DNA of 64,000 bases from Paracoccaceae bacterium (GTDB taxonomy: Bacteria > Pseudomonadota > Alphaproteobacteria > Rhodobacterales > Rhodobacteraceae): the NCBI GenBank assembly GCA_027492585.1, contig JAPUEK010000042.1:1-64000 (forward strand). Reading direction: 5' to 3'. Below, piece after piece: positions 34,496 through 44,203 of this stretch. The first letter of the stretch is position 1, and each line of letters begins with the position of its first letter. A program made the position numbers and the translations under genes. The notes beneath the pieces were generated by a model. That model was not told where the DNA came from and made no database searches. It saw nothing but the letters and a program-made list of their open reading frames with translations.

Positions 34496-35413
34496 ATGGC
34501 TCTCTTCAGCTTCCGCCGCGACACCACCGCCCCCACCTCCGCTTCGGCCGAGGTCGAGGCCTTCCTCAAGGGCTATTCCATCGAGGTGATGCCCCGCACC
34601 GCCGAAAAGGTGGAGGATTTCCGCGCCCTCCTGCCCAAGGGAACCCGCGTCTACATCGCCCATATCGAAGGCACGCCGATCGAGGACATGGTGGCGACCG
34701 CCAGGCGCATCGCGGGCGAAGGCTTTGATGTCATGCCGCATTTCCCGGCGCGCATCATCCCCGACAAGGCCACGCTCGCCGACTGGATCGCGCGCTACAA
34801 GGGCGAGGCGGGGGTGAAGCAGGCGCTTCTCCTCGGCGGCGGGGTGAACACGCCGGCCGGTGAATTCGACGCTTCCATGCAGCTTGTGGAAACCGGGCTC
34901 TTCGACGGGTTCGAGCGGCTGCATGTCGCCGGCCATCCCGAGGGCAACAAGGATATCGACAAGGACGGCGGCGACCGCATCATCATGCAGGCGCTGAAGT
35001 GGAAGCAGGCCTTCTCCGAACGTTCGGATGCGAAAATGGCGATTGCCACCCAGTTCTGCTTCGAGGCCGAGCCGGTCATCGCCTGGGCCGACAAGCTGGC
35101 CGCCGAGGGCATCTCGCTGCCGATCCATATCGGCATCGCCGGCCCCGCCAAGCTCCAGACCCTGATCAAATTCGCCATCGCCTGCGGCGTCGGCCCCTCG
35201 CTGCGCGTGCTGCAGAAGCGGGCCATGGATGTGACGAAACTCCTGCTGCCCTATGAGCCGACCGATGTGGTCGCGGCCCTGGCCGCCCACAAGGCCGCCA
35301 ACCCGGCCTTCGGCATCGAGCAGGTGCATTTCTTCCCCCTCGGCGGTATCAAGACCAATGCCACCTGGGCCACCGAAAACGGCGGCGCCTCGGGCGTGCC
35401 TGCAAACGCCTGA
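34496..35413 (+). CDS. Methylenetetrahydrofolate reductase-like protein
   Basis: 305 aa TIM-barrel. Seen: YSIEVMPRTAEKV, VYIAHIEGTPIEDMV, VMPHFPARII, LLLGGGVNTPAG, GHPEGNKDI, FCFEAEPVI, IHIGIAGPAKLQTL. These match the short, divergent MTHFR family found with methyltransferase genes in Rhodobacterales. It is expected to reduce 5,10-methylene-THF to 5-methyl-THF for the downstream methyltransferase. The lack of classical MetF features leaves the cofactor open. Confidence 0.88.
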   Translation: MALFSFRRDTTAPTSASAEVEAFLKGYSIEVMPRTAEKVEDFRALLPKGTRVYIAHIEGTPIEDMVATARRIAGEGFDVMPHFPARIIPDKATLADWIARYKGEAGVKQALLLGGGVNTPAGEFDASMQLVETGLFDGFERLHVAGHPEGNKDIDKDGGDRIIMQALKWKQAFSERSDAKMAIATQFCFEAEPVIAWADKLAAEGISLPIHIGIAGPAKLQTLIKFAIACGVGPSLRVLQKRAMDVTKLLLPYEPTDVVAALAAHKAANPAFGIEQVHFFPLGGIKTNATWATENGGASGVPANA

Positions 35414-35437
35414 AACGCTTCACTCAAAGGTTTAAGA

Positions 35438-36418
35438 ATGACCCGCACCGTTATTGAATCCAAAACGAAAACCGTTGTGATCGGCTTTGACGAGCCCTTC
35501 TGCGTCATCGGCGAGCGCATCAACCCGACCGGCCGCAAGAAGCTCGCGGCGGAGCTGGAGGCCGGGAACTTCGAGACCGTGCTGAAGGATGCTCTCGAAC
35601 AGGTGGCCTGCGGCGCCAATGTGCTCGACGTGAACTCCGGTGCGGTCTTCACCAACAAGATGGCCGAAGACCCGCGTTATGCCGACAACAACTTTGTCGA
35701 GCCGCCGCTGATGCGCGAGCTTATCCTGCGGATTCAAGAGGTTGTGGATGTGCCTTTGTGCATCGACTCCTCGGTTCCCGGCGCGTTGGAAGAGGGCTTG
35801 CGCGCCTGCGAAGGCCGCCCGCTCCTGAACTCCGTCACCGGCGAGGAGGAGCGGCTGGAGCTGGTGCTGCCGCTCGTCAAGAAATACAACGTGCCGGTCG
35901 TGGCGATTTCCAACGATGACACCGGCATTTCGCAGGACCCGGACGTGCGCTTTGCCGTGGCCAAGAAGATCGTCGAGCGTGCCGCCGATTTCGGAATTCC
36001 GGCCCATGACATCGTGGTCGATCCGCTGGTGATGCCGGTCGGCGCCATGGCGACGGCAGGCCAGCAGGTCTTCGCCCTCGTGCGCCGCCTGCGTGAGGAG
36101 CTGGGCGTGAACACCACCTGCGGCGCCTCCAACATCTCCTTCGGGCTGCCGCATCGCCACGGGATCAACGCCGCCTTCCTGCCGATGGCGATCGGCGCGG
36201 GGATGACCTCGGCGATCATGAACCCCGTCCGTCAGGTGGAGATGGAGGCGATCCGCGCCGCCAACTTCCTGATGAACCATGATGCGAATGGCGGGGAATG
36301 GATCCGCTTTTCCAAGGTTCTGGAAGCGGTCGAGGCCGGGACCAGCTTTGCCGAGGCCTCCGCTGCGGCTTCGGCGGCGACCTCTGGCCGGCGCGGCGGG
36401 CGTCGCGCACGCGGGTAA
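35438..36418 (+). CDS. Methyltetrahydrofolate:corrinoid methyltransferase (pterin-binding domain)
   Basis: 326 aa. Pterin-binding TIM barrel: CVIGERINPTGRKKL, GANVLDVNSGAVF, CIDSSVPGALEEGL, LNSVTGEEERLELV, VAISNDDTG, VVDPLVMPVG, TTCGASNISFGLP. It equals the folate domain of MetH as a stand-alone protein. The homocysteine and B12 domains are not in this window. The C-terminus ends in a basic GRRGGRRARG tail. Probably one part of a split methionine synthase. Confidence 0.92.
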   Translation: MTRTVIESKTKTVVIGFDEPFCVIGERINPTGRKKLAAELEAGNFETVLKDALEQVACGANVLDVNSGAVFTNKMAEDPRYADNNFVEPPLMRELILRIQEVVDVPLCIDSSVPGALEEGLRACEGRPLLNSVTGEEERLELVLPLVKKYNVPVVAISNDDTGISQDPDVRFAVAKKIVERAADFGIPAHDIVVDPLVMPVGAMATAGQQVFALVRRLREELGVNTTCGASNISFGLPHRHGINAAFLPMAIGAGMTSAIMNPVRQVEMEAIRAANFLMNHDANGGEWIRFSKVLEAVEAGTSFAEASAAASAATSGRRGGRRARG

Positions 36419-36434
36419 TGCGGATGGCGGCGGC

Positions 36435-36638
36435 TCAGAAGAGCCGCCGCGTCGCCTGACGGACCTGTTTCACACGCTTGGTCAGATCCTGGGCGTTGCG
36501 GGCTTCGGCCTTTTCCGCCTCCGTCATCTCCGACTTCGGCTTGCCGCTGCGGGTCGCATAGTCGATCCCGCTGTCCACCGCGCGGTTCACCACCCGGTTC
36601 AGGATCTTGTTCAGGATCATCTGCAAGATGCGGTCCAT
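36435..36638 (-). CDS. Small basic helical protein (67 aa)
   Basis: MDRILQMILNKILNRVVNRAVDSGIDYATRSG is an amphipathic helix, followed by a charged second helix (AEKAEARNAQDLTKRVKQVRQATRRLF). AGAGG lies 7 nt before the ATG, and it starts 13 bp after scpB, so it is the last gene of that operon. No known family. It could bind membranes or nucleic acid by its basic C-terminus; unproven. Confidence 0.75.
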   Translation of the reverse strand: MDRILQMILNKILNRVVNRAVDSGIDYATRSGKPKSEMTEAEKAEARNAQDLTKRVKQVRQATRRLF

Positions 36639-36651
36639 CGTTTAACCTCTT

Positions 36652-37299
36652 TCAATCCTCAAACAATTCGCTTTGACCGCTCTGGGATTCCTCCTCCTCG
36701 GAGGGGGAGCCGAGCGATCCCGGCAGGGGCCGGCTGTCCAGAAGCCCCGCCGCCCGCAACTCCTTCAGACCCGGCAGGTCACGGGCCGATTCCAGCCCGA
36801 AATGGTCAAGGAAATGCTCTGTCACCACAAAGGTCACAGGGCGGCCCGGCGTCATGCGGCGGCGGCCGAGGCGGATCCAGTCCAGTTCCATCAACTGGTC
36901 CACCGTGCCACGGCTGACCGCAACCCCCCGGATTTCCTCGATTTCCGCCCGTGTGACCGGCTGGTGATAGGCAACGATGGCCAGCGTCTCGATGGCGGCG
37001 CGGGAGAGTTTGCGGGTCTCTTCCTGCTCTTTCTGCATCAGATGGCCAAGGTCGGGCGCGGTGCGGAAGGCCCAGGCATCGCCGACCCGCACCAGTTGAA
37101 CCCCGCGCCCCTCGTACCGGCGGCGGAGCGTCACCAGAGCCTCCGCCGGATCGCAGCCATGGGGCAACCGCGCGACAAGCTCCGCCAGCGTCACAGGCGT
37201 TGCAGAGGCGAAGAGGACGGCTTCCACCATCCGCTCCTGCTCGGCCATGACGGGCGCTTCGAAAAGCGTCTTTTCAATGGGTTCCGGCGCGTCATTCAT
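36652..37299 (-). CDS. scpB: Segregation and condensation protein B
   Basis: 215 aa from MNDAPEPIE, chosen because ATGA overlaps the scpA stop. Two winged-helix domains: EAVLFASATPVTLAEL near 25 and KLSRAAIETLAIVAYHQPVTRAEIEEIRG near 95. It partners ScpA as kleisin-associated subunit of the Smc condensin. The C-terminus is acidic and Ser-rich. Confidence 0.93.
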   Translation of the reverse strand: MNDAPEPIEKTLFEAPVMAEQERMVEAVLFASATPVTLAELVARLPHGCDPAEALVTLRRRYEGRGVQLVRVGDAWAFRTAPDLGHLMQKEQEETRKLSRAAIETLAIVAYHQPVTRAEIEEIRGVAVSRGTVDQLMELDWIRLGRRRMTPGRPVTFVVTEHFLDHFGLESARDLPGLKELRAAGLLDSRPLPGSLGSPSEEEESQSGQSELFED

Positions 37300-38096
37300 G
37301 TGATGTCGCTCCGCCGGATCTGGATCGGGGCGAAGGTCTCCCCCTGTTTCAGGCGGATCTGGCCGCGCTTGGCCATTTCCAGCACCGCCGCGAAATGGGC
37401 AGCGGTGACGGAGCGGCGCCGGGCGGGCGTCGCATCCCAGCCTTCGGGCAGAAAGCTGGTCAGATCGGACCATTCGCCCACATAGCCGAGCATCCCGCGC
37501 AGCCGCTCCAGAGCCTCTTCCATCGTGAAGATGTCTTTGCGGTCAAAGGCATAGGGACGGAACTCATCCTTGGTCCTGATCCGCGCATAGGCGCGCATCA
37601 GATCCAGCAGCGTCGCCGCATAGGTCACGGTGACCCGCCGCGTCACATCCTCGGGCAAGCCGCGGGGAAAGAAATCGCGCCCGCGCTGATCGCGCGCCAT
37701 GAGCCGGGCCGCCGCCTCGCGCATCGCCGAAAGCCGTTCGAGCTGGAAGGCCAGATGGGCGGCGAGATCCTCGGCGGAGGGGCCATCCTCCCCCGGTTCC
37801 GGCGGCAGCAGCAGTCGGGATTTCAGGAAGGCGAGCCAGGCCGCCATCACCAGGTAATCCGCGGCAAGTTCGATCCGCAATGCCTGCGCCCGCTGCACGA
37901 ATCCCAGATATTGTTCGGCCAGTTGCAGCACGGAAATGCGCCGCAGATCGACCTTCTGCGTCCGCGAAAGCGTCAACAGCAGGTCGAGCGGCCCCTCGAA
38001 ACCATCGACATCGACGATCAGCGCCTCTGCCTCCAGCCGGTCCGCGGGGGGCAGACGGTCGGGTTGGCCCCAATCGTCGGTCTCGGTTTCAGTCAT
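37296..38096 (-). CDS. scpA: Segregation and condensation protein A
   Basis: 266 aa. Kleisin N-terminus FEGPLDLLLTLSRTQKVDLRRI near residue 33, the ADYLVMAAWLAFLKSRLLLP helix, and a C-terminal winged helix (AARRRSVTAAHFAAVLEMAKRG). It bridges Smc heads. It overlaps nagZ by 8 bp and scpB by 4 bp. Confidence 0.94.
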   Translation of the reverse strand: MTETETDDWGQPDRLPPADRLEAEALIVDVDGFEGPLDLLLTLSRTQKVDLRRISVLQLAEQYLGFVQRAQALRIELAADYLVMAAWLAFLKSRLLLPPEPGEDGPSAEDLAAHLAFQLERLSAMREAAARLMARDQRGRDFFPRGLPEDVTRRVTVTYAATLLDLMRAYARIRTKDEFRPYAFDRKDIFTMEEALERLRGMLGYVGEWSDLTSFLPEGWDATPARRRSVTAAHFAAVLEMAKRGQIRLKQGETFAPIQIRRSDIT

Positions 38097-39102
38097 TCAG
38101 CGGCTCATCCAGAAGAGCTGAAAGCTCCGCTTCCAGAGCCGCAATGTCAACGGTTTCGTCCCGGTGCCGCCGGGCAAGCGCCGATCTTGCGCGGGCAAGC
38201 GCCGCTGGCCCCATCTCCCCCGCTTCGGAGGCGACCTCCAGCATCTCGGCCATCACCCCCTTGCAATGCAGGGCAATGTCGCAGCCCGCCGCCATGGAGG
38301 CCGCCGTCCGCTCCGCCAGCGTGCCTTTCAGCGCCTGCATGTTGAGATCGTCGGTCAACAGAAGACCCTGAAAGCCGATCTCCTCGCGGATCACCCGGAT
38401 CATCTCCGGCGACTGGGTGGCGGGACGGCTGTCATAGGCGGCAAAGATGATATGCGCGGTCATCGCCATCGGCAGGTCGGCAAGGGCGCGGAAGGGGGCG
38501 AAGTCGGTGGCCGCAAGACTGTCGCGGTCCGCCGTGACCGTGGGCAGGTCGAGATGGGTGTCGTTTTCAGACCGGCCATGACCGGGCAGATGCTTCATCA
38601 CCGGCAGAACGCCCTCGGCAAGATGGGCCTCGGCAACGGCGCGGGCAATCTCCGTCACCCGCTCCGCCGTTTCGCCATAGCAGCGGTTCCGCAGGAAGGG
38701 ATGGGTGAGCGGTCCGGCGATGTCGGCAACCGGCGCGCAATTGGCGTCGATGCCGACGGCGCGCAATTCCCGCGCGATGAGGCGGGAGCGCAGGGCCATG
38801 GCGCGGGCGGCGGCGGGACCGGCCGCCTGCACGGTGTCGAGCGGTGGGCTCCATTCCCGCCAATGCGGTGCGCGCAGGCGCTGCACCCGCCCGCCCTCCT
38901 GATCGACCAGAACCGGGGCATCGCGGCCCACGGCCTCCCGCAGGTCGGAGGTCAGGCGCCGGAGTTGCTCCGGGTCCTGAACATTGCGGGCGAAAAGGAT
39001 GAAGCCCAGAGGATCGGCCTCACGGAAGAAGGCCGCCTCCTCGGGCAGCAGCACCGGGCCATCGCAGCCGAAAACGGCGGCGAGGCGGCCAAGTTCGCTC
39101 AT
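38089..39102 (-). CDS. nagZ: Beta-N-acetylhexosaminidase (GH3)
   Basis: 337 aa, cytosolic. GH3 signatures GFILFARNV, DQEGGRVQRLR, VMKHLPGHGRSENDTHLDLP (catalytic His/Asp loop) and LLLTDDLNMQAL with the nucleophile Asp. It removes GlcNAc from anhydromuropeptides in cell-wall recycling. Its start overlaps the SPOR gene stop. Confidence 0.94.
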   Translation of the reverse strand: MSELGRLAAVFGCDGPVLLPEEAAFFREADPLGFILFARNVQDPEQLRRLTSDLREAVGRDAPVLVDQEGGRVQRLRAPHWREWSPPLDTVQAAGPAAARAMALRSRLIARELRAVGIDANCAPVADIAGPLTHPFLRNRCYGETAERVTEIARAVAEAHLAEGVLPVMKHLPGHGRSENDTHLDLPTVTADRDSLAATDFAPFRALADLPMAMTAHIIFAAYDSRPATQSPEMIRVIREEIGFQGLLLTDDLNMQALKGTLAERTAASMAAGCDIALHCKGVMAEMLEVASEAGEMGPAALARARSALARRHRDETVDIAALEAELSALLDEPLND

Positions 39103-40103
39103 CGCTGGGTAACCGGGATGCAGGTGGCGTTTTCGGCCAGAAGCGCCGTGCAGAAGCGGCGCGATTCGTCATCGGCGCCGAAGCCCATGGCGCGCAGGCG
39201 GTAGAAGGTGCGCCCGCCGCTTTGCGCGGCCTGCACCACCATCGACTTGCCGGCCATCAGATCGCCGAAGCGCTGACCGAGCCGCGCCCATTCGCCGCGC
39301 GCGGCATCGGCATCATCGAAAGCGCCAAGCTGCACCAGCCGGGTGCCGGCGGTGATCGTGGCGGCATCGACCTCGACCGGAGCGACGGCAGCCACGGTTT
39401 CGACGGCGGAGACCTCACCCGCGCCGGGGCGCAGCCTGGGGCGCGGCGAGGCGGTGGGGCTTTGGCCTTCGGGCAGGAGGGCCACATCCACGGGCTCGGC
39501 GGCAGGACCATCCTCTGCCTCGACGGGCGCCTGACCAAGCGCCTCGGCCAGAGCCATGGCCACGGCATCCTGACTGCCTTCCGGCACCGGCGCAGGCAAG
39601 GCGGCGGAGGCCATGCTGTCATCCTCGGTCTCGATGGGCGCCATATCCGCCGTCTGCACGGCTTCCGGCGCCATGTCGGCAGCCTCGGAGGCCATCACAT
39701 CCGGCAAGGCAGCAGGATCGGCGGGAAGCGCCCCGTCCGTCTCCGGGTCGATCAGCCCGGCGGCATCCTCATCCGTCAGCTCGACCGGGCGCGGCGCGAG
39801 GCGCAGGCTTTCCGGGATCGGCAGCGCCGTTCCCGCCGCGGCAACAGCATTGACCGAAAGGCCCTGGTGCATCACCACCTCGCCCCCCGGATTTTCCGGC
39901 GAAATCCGCAGCGGCCCGGCCAGAGCGCGGATCACCGGGATGCCGTTCACATCCCGCACCGCCAGCTTGTAACCCCAGACCCCAAGCCCGACGATGAGCG
40001 CGACCGAACAGACCGCCCCCGCCATATTGACCATCCGCGTCGTGCGGCCCGCTGCCGTATAGGCATAGCCGCCTTCGAGATGCTCGAATTCCATATCCGC
40101 CAT
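39099..40103 (-). CDS. SPOR-domain membrane protein
   Basis: 334 aa from MADMEFEHLEGG. One transmembrane helix (MAGAVCSVALIVGLGVWGY, about 26-46), a long Pro/Ala/acidic periplasmic linker, and a C-terminal SPOR domain (VQLGAFDDADAARGEW... FYRLRAMGFGADDESRRFC) that binds denuded glycan at the division site. It lies between argS and nagZ, a conserved alphaproteobacterial placement. Confidence 0.88.
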   Translation of the reverse strand: MADMEFEHLEGGYAYTAAGRTTRMVNMAGAVCSVALIVGLGVWGYKLAVRDVNGIPVIRALAGPLRISPENPGGEVVMHQGLSVNAVAAAGTALPIPESLRLAPRPVELTDEDAAGLIDPETDGALPADPAALPDVMASEAADMAPEAVQTADMAPIETEDDSMASAALPAPVPEGSQDAVAMALAEALGQAPVEAEDGPAAEPVDVALLPEGQSPTASPRPRLRPGAGEVSAVETVAAVAPVEVDAATITAGTRLVQLGAFDDADAARGEWARLGQRFGDLMAGKSMVVQAAQSGGRTFYRLRAMGFGADDESRRFCTALLAENATCIPVTQR

Positions 40104-40171
40104 GTTCGCCTCGCCTGCGGGGGCGATACATGCCACCCCTGCTTCATTGCTGCCCGAACCGGCGGGGCGCT

Positions 40172-41917
40172 TCAGCGCATTTCCTCGACCGGCACGACCC
40201 CAAGGATACCCAAGCCCGAGGCAATGACAACGCCGGTGGCGCGGGCAAGAGCAATTTTCGCCGCAGATGTTGCCGCATTGCCCTCCTGCACGAAGCGCAG
40301 CGAGGGATCGTCATTGCCGCGGTTCCAGAGCCCGTGGAAATCGGAGGCGAGTTCGTAAAGATAGAAGGCGATCCGGTGCGGCTCGTTGGAGCGGGCGGCG
40401 ATCTCCACCAGACGCGGCCATTCGGCGATCTTGCGGGCCATGGCCAGTTCCGCCTCATGGGAAAGCTGGCTCAGATCGGCAAGCTCCAGCGTGGCATCGT
40501 CGCAGGCGATCCCCGCCTCCGCCGCCTTGCGGAGCACGGAATTCACCCGCGCATTGGCATATTGGACGTAGAAGACCGGGTTGTCCTTCGACTGCTCCAG
40601 CACCTTGTCGAAATCGAAGTCGAGCGCCACGTCGTTCTTGCGGGTCAGCATCATGAAGCGGGTGACGCCCGCGCCCGCCTGCTCCACCACGTCGCGCAGG
40701 GTAACGAAGGTCCCTGCCCGCTTCGACATCTTGAAGGGCTCGCCGTTCTTGTAAAGCTTCACGAGCTGGATCAGCTTGATGTCGAGCGGCACCCGCCCCC
40801 CGGACAGCGCCGAGACCGCCGCCTTCATCCGCTTCACATAGCCGCCGTGATCGGCCCCGAAAATGTCGATCAGCTCGTCGAAGCCGCGCTGCACCTTGTC
40901 GAAGTGATAGGCGATGTCGGGGGCGAAATAGGTCCAGCTTCCGTCCGATTTCATCACCGGACGATCCACGTCATCGCCATGGGCGGTGGAGCGGAACAGC
41001 GTCTGGACCCGCGGCTCCCAGTCGTCCGGCTCCTTGCCCTTCGGGGGCTCCAGCGTGCCTTCGTAGATCAGCCCCTGATCGCGCAGCGCCTGAATGGCGG
41101 CCTCGATCTTGCCGGTGCCGTAAAGCGCCTTCTCGCTGGAATAGAGATCCATCTCGACGCCGAGCAGCGCCAGATCGGCACGGATCTCGGCCATCATCAT
41201 CGCGGTGGCGAAGTCGCGGATCTCGGCCAGCCAATGCTCCTCGCCCTTGTCGAGCAGGCTGGCGCCGTATTTCGCCTTGAGCGCCTCGCCGACCGGGATG
41301 AGGTAGTCGCCGGGGTAGAGCCCCTCGGCAATCGCAGGCTCCAGCCCGTTGGCCTCGCGGTAGCGCTCATAGGCGGACCGGGCGAGCACATTCACCTGCG
41401 CGCCGCCATCGTTGATGTAATATTCGCGCGTCACCTGCCAGCCGGCAAAGGCCAGAAGCCGGGCAAGCGCATCGCCCACCACCGCGCCGCGCACATGGCC
41501 GACATGCATCGGCCCGGTCGGGTTGGCGGAGACGAATTCCACATTGACCTTCCGCCCCGCCCCGAGCGTCGAGCGGCCATAGCCCACCCCCTGCCCCAGC
41601 ACCGAGCGCACCAGCCCCTGCCAGACCGAGGGCGCGAGCCGCAGGTTGAGGAACCCCGGCCCCGCCACCTCGGCCGCGATCACCCGCGGATCGGCGGCAA
41701 GCTTCTCGGCCAAAGCCTCGGCAATGGCGCGCGGCTGCATCCCCGCGGGCTTTGCCAGCACCATGGCCGCATTGGTCGCCATATCGCCATGGGCGGCATC
41801 GCGCGGCGGCTCCACCGCCACGGCGGCAAGGTCGAGCCCGGCGGGCAGGCGGCCCTCGGCGGCCAGAGCGGCAAGGGAATCCGTCACCAGAACGCGGATT
41901 TCGGCAAAGAGGTTCAT
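40172..41917 (-). CDS. argS: Arginyl-tRNA synthetase
   Basis: 581 aa from [11 protein letters not shown]. Class I signature [17 protein letters not shown] (HVGH as HIGH), KMSKRAGTF, the N-terminal Add1 domain and the C-terminal anticodon domain ([13 protein letters not shown]). It charges tRNA-Arg. It heads the operon argS-SPOR-nagZ-scpA-scpB. Confidence 0.97.
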   Translation of the reverse strand: MNLFAEIRVLVTDSLAALAAEGRLPAGLDLAAVAVEPPRDAAHGDMATNAAMVLAKPAGMQPRAIAEALAEKLAADPRVIAAEVAGPGFLNLRLAPSVWQGLVRSVLGQGVGYGRSTLGAGRKVNVEFVSANPTGPMHVGHVRGAVVGDALARLLAFAGWQVTREYYINDGGAQVNVLARSAYERYREANGLEPAIAEGLYPGDYLIPVGEALKAKYGASLLDKGEEHWLAEIRDFATAMMMAEIRADLALLGVEMDLYSSEKALYGTGKIEAAIQALRDQGLIYEGTLEPPKGKEPDDWEPRVQTLFRSTAHGDDVDRPVMKSDGSWTYFAPDIAYHFDKVQRGFDELIDIFGADHGGYVKRMKAAVSALSGGRVPLDIKLIQLVKLYKNGEPFKMSKRAGTFVTLRDVVEQAGAGVTRFMMLTRKNDVALDFDFDKVLEQSKDNPVFYVQYANARVNSVLRKAAEAGIACDDATLELADLSQLSHEAELAMARKIAEWPRLVEIAARSNEPHRIAFYLYELASDFHGLWNRGNDDPSLRFVQEGNAATSAAKIALARATGVVIASGLGILGVVPVEEMR

Positions 41918-41986
41918 TTGATCAAGTCCTGACTGTCTGGCTTCGGGATGCCAGAGCCGCAAGGCCGGGTCAAGCGAGGCCAGGCC

Positions 41987-42484
41987 TCAGCGGCGGGCGT
42001 AGCGGGCCTTCAGCGCCAGTTCCACCGCCGGCGGCACGAATTTCGACACATCGCCCTGCAACCGCGCGATCTCTTTCACGAGCTTGGAGGCGATCGCCTG
42101 CCGCCGCGCATCGGCCATGAGGAAGACCGTCTCGACCGAGGCATCCATGGCCCGGTTCATGCCGACCATCTGGAATTCATATTCGAAATCGGCGACGGCG
42201 CGCAGCCCGCGGACGATGACGCTTGCCCCCACGTCGCGGGCGCAATCGATCAGCAGGTTCTCGAACGGGTGGACGACGATCTCGCCGCCGATCCGGGCGA
42301 GGATCGGCGCACATTCGGCCTCCACCATCGCCACCCGCTCCTCCAGCGTGAAAAGCGGCCCCTTGTCGCGGTTGATGGCCACGCCGATCACCAGCCTGTC
42401 GACCAGCGGCAAGGCCCGCTGGATGATATCGACATGGCCGAGCGTGATCGGGTCGAAAGTGCCGGGGTAAAGACCGATACGCAT
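41987..42484 (-). CDS. coaD: Phosphopantetheine adenylyltransferase
   Basis: 165 aa from MRIGLYPGTFDPITLGHVDI, with the T/HxGH nucleotidyltransferase motif, NRDKGPLF, and VRGLRAVADFEYEFQM. It is the penultimate step of coenzyme A synthesis. It lies 69 bp upstream of argS and may share its transcript. Confidence 0.96.
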   Translation of the reverse strand: MRIGLYPGTFDPITLGHVDIIQRALPLVDRLVIGVAINRDKGPLFTLEERVAMVEAECAPILARIGGEIVVHPFENLLIDCARDVGASVIVRGLRAVADFEYEFQMVGMNRAMDASVETVFLMADARRQAIASKLVKEIARLQGDVSKFVPPAVELALKARYARR

Positions 42485-42584
42485 CTGGGGCCTCCTGCCG
42501 TTTGCGCGCACACGCAACAATATTGCGCGGCGGGTTGCAAGCGGGAATTGCCGCAGCAGAAACGGACCCGCTGCGGCATCTTGC

Positions 42585-43019
42585 TCAGAAGCCCTTGATC
42601 ATGCCCTCAAGCGCATCCTTCTCCATGGCCAGCTCCGCCAGCCGCGCCTTGACCACATCGCCGATGGAGATCAGGCCGACCATCTCCGCCCCCTCGACCA
42701 CGGGGATATGGCGGAACCGCCCATCGGTCATCTTCTGGAGCACGTCATTGGCCCGCTCCCCCCGCGCGCAGGTGACGACACGGGCGGTCATCAGGCTCTC
42801 GACCGGATCGGTCAGGCAGGCCGGACCGCGCCGGCCAAGCTCGCGCACCACGTCGCGTTCCGAGATGATGCCGGCGAGATGCTTGCCATCCGCCGAGACG
42901 ATCACCGCCCCGATCCGGCGGGCGGACAGGACCTCCGCCACCTCCGCGACGGTGGTGCCGGGGGGAACGGTCACAACCCCCTGGTCCGGTTTCGATTTCA
43001 GGATCTGGCTGACAAGCAT
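42585..43019 (-). CDS. CBS-domain pair protein
   Basis: 144 aa from MLVSQILKSKP, with GGGAGGAG just upstream. Two CBS motifs: VTVPPGTTVAEVAEVLSARRIGAVIV and TARVVTCARGERANDVLQKMTDGRFRHIPVV. Such stand-alone CBS proteins sense adenosine nucleotides. No fused effector domain; target unknown. Confidence 0.88.
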   Translation of the reverse strand: MLVSQILKSKPDQGVVTVPPGTTVAEVAEVLSARRIGAVIVSADGKHLAGIISERDVVRELGRRGPACLTDPVESLMTARVVTCARGERANDVLQKMTDGRFRHIPVVEGAEMVGLISIGDVVKARLAELAMEKDALEGMIKGF

Positions 43020-43127
43020 GGGCTCCTCCCTTGTTGTCCCCCGAAGGGTCGGCCCCGCGCAAGATTCTGTCAAGGGAATGGTGCGGCGGGCGGAGTTTCT
43101 GTCGTGCAGGCCGCAGGACGCTCCGCG

Positions 43128-43179
43128 GGGGATATTTGGAAAGAGAAGAAAGCCCTTTCATACTGGCTCAAATATCCCC
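43128..43179. repeat. Inverted pair of GGGGATATTTG elements (copies 2 and 2b)
   Basis: GGGGATATTTG (43128-43138) and CAAATATCCCC (43169-43179) are perfect 11-bp inverted arms 30 bp apart. Each is followed outward-to-inward by the AAGAAG/ATGAAA-type tail of the family. They separate the CBS gene from the LysR gene and could form a bidirectional terminator-like hairpin. Confidence 0.75.
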
Positions 43180-43206
43180 GCCGGAGGCTTCCCCGGCCCA
43201 TGCCGC

Positions 43207-44103
43207 TCACATCGCCGCCGTCTGCGCCTCCAGCCGCGCCATCTCGGCCCGCGCTTCGCGGATGAGCTGATCGGCAAAGCGGTTCAGCCGCAGCACCCGG
43301 CCGTCATCGGCATGGCGGATGAGCCAGAAGGCGCGGGTCAGATGAACCTCCGCCGACAGGATGCGGCGCAGATCGGGGGCGGCGGGAAGGGCGAAGTCAT
43401 GGACCACCCCCACCCCGGCCCCATGGCGCAGGAAGTTGAGCTGCACGGACACCGAATTCGAGGCGAGCGCCGGGGCGCGCAGCCCTATTCCGGCGAGATA
43501 ATCCAGTTCCTTGTCGAAGATCATGTCGGGGATATAGCCGACGATCCGGTGATCCTTCAGATCCTCCGTCCCGAGGATCGGCGGGTGGCGGGCGAGATAG
43601 TCGCGCGAGGCGGCGAGGTGGAGGTGGTAATCGGTCAGCTTCTGCACCGTCAGCCGTCCGGCCTCGGGGCGCGAGACCGCGATGGCCATATCCGCCTCGC
43701 GCCGCGACAGGTTGAAGACCCGCGGCAGGGCGACGATCTGCACCTCCAGCCCCGGATTGGCATCGCAGATCCGGGCGATCACCTGCGGCAGCAGGTAATT
43801 CGCGCAGCCGTCCGGCGCGCCGAGGCGGATCTGGCCGGTCAGCCCCTCCGGCCCGCTCAGAACCTCGGAGGCGCCCTCGATCGCCGTCTCCGCCCGCTCC
43901 GCCTGGGCGAGCAGCCTGCCCCCCGCCTCGGTCAGCCCGTAGCCCTGCGGCGTCTTGGAGAAAAGCCGCGCGCCCAGGGCCTCTTCCAGCCGGGCGATGC
44001 GGCGGCCGACGGTGGCCGGGTCGATCTTCAGCACCCGCCCCGCGCCCGAAAGGCTTTCGCGCCGCGCCACCGCGAGGAATATCCGCAGGTCGTCCCAGTC
44101 CAT
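43207..44103 (-). CDS. LysR-family transcriptional regulator
   Basis: 298 aa from MDWDDLRIFL. N-terminal winged HTH (SLSGAGRVLKIDPATVGRRIARLEEALG), then a periplasmic-binding-like effector domain. It is divergent from mmsA across 100 bp that contain a TTTGC-N6-GCAAA repeat, so it probably controls mmsA. The effector is likely a metabolite of the mmsA pathway, by analogy only. Confidence 0.92.
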   Translation of the reverse strand: MDWDDLRIFLAVARRESLSGAGRVLKIDPATVGRRIARLEEALGARLFSKTPQGYGLTEAGGRLLAQAERAETAIEGASEVLSGPEGLTGQIRLGAPDGCANYLLPQVIARICDANPGLEVQIVALPRVFNLSRREADMAIAVSRPEAGRLTVQKLTDYHLHLAASRDYLARHPPILGTEDLKDHRIVGYIPDMIFDKELDYLAGIGLRAPALASNSVSVQLNFLRHGAGVGVVHDFALPAAPDLRRILSAEVHLTRAFWLIRHADDGRVLRLNRFADQLIREARAEMARLEAQTAAM

Positions 44104-44113
44104 CGCCGCCACC

Positions 44114-44145
44114 TTTGCATTTTCGCAAAACACTTTTGGTATATT
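44114..44145 (+). promoter_or_regulatory. LysR operator and mmsA promoter
   Basis: TTTGC (44114-44118) and GCAAA (44125-44129) form a T-N11-A-like inverted repeat with 6-bp spacing. TATATT at 44140-44145 is a good -10, but no strong -35 is seen 17 bp before it, where the repeat lies. This fits activation by the LysR protein. Confidence 0.6.
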
Positions 44146-44203
44146 GCCGCTTTATCCGGCATTTCCGCAAGGCTATCCTTGCCGCGAACATTGGGAGGAT
44201 TCC

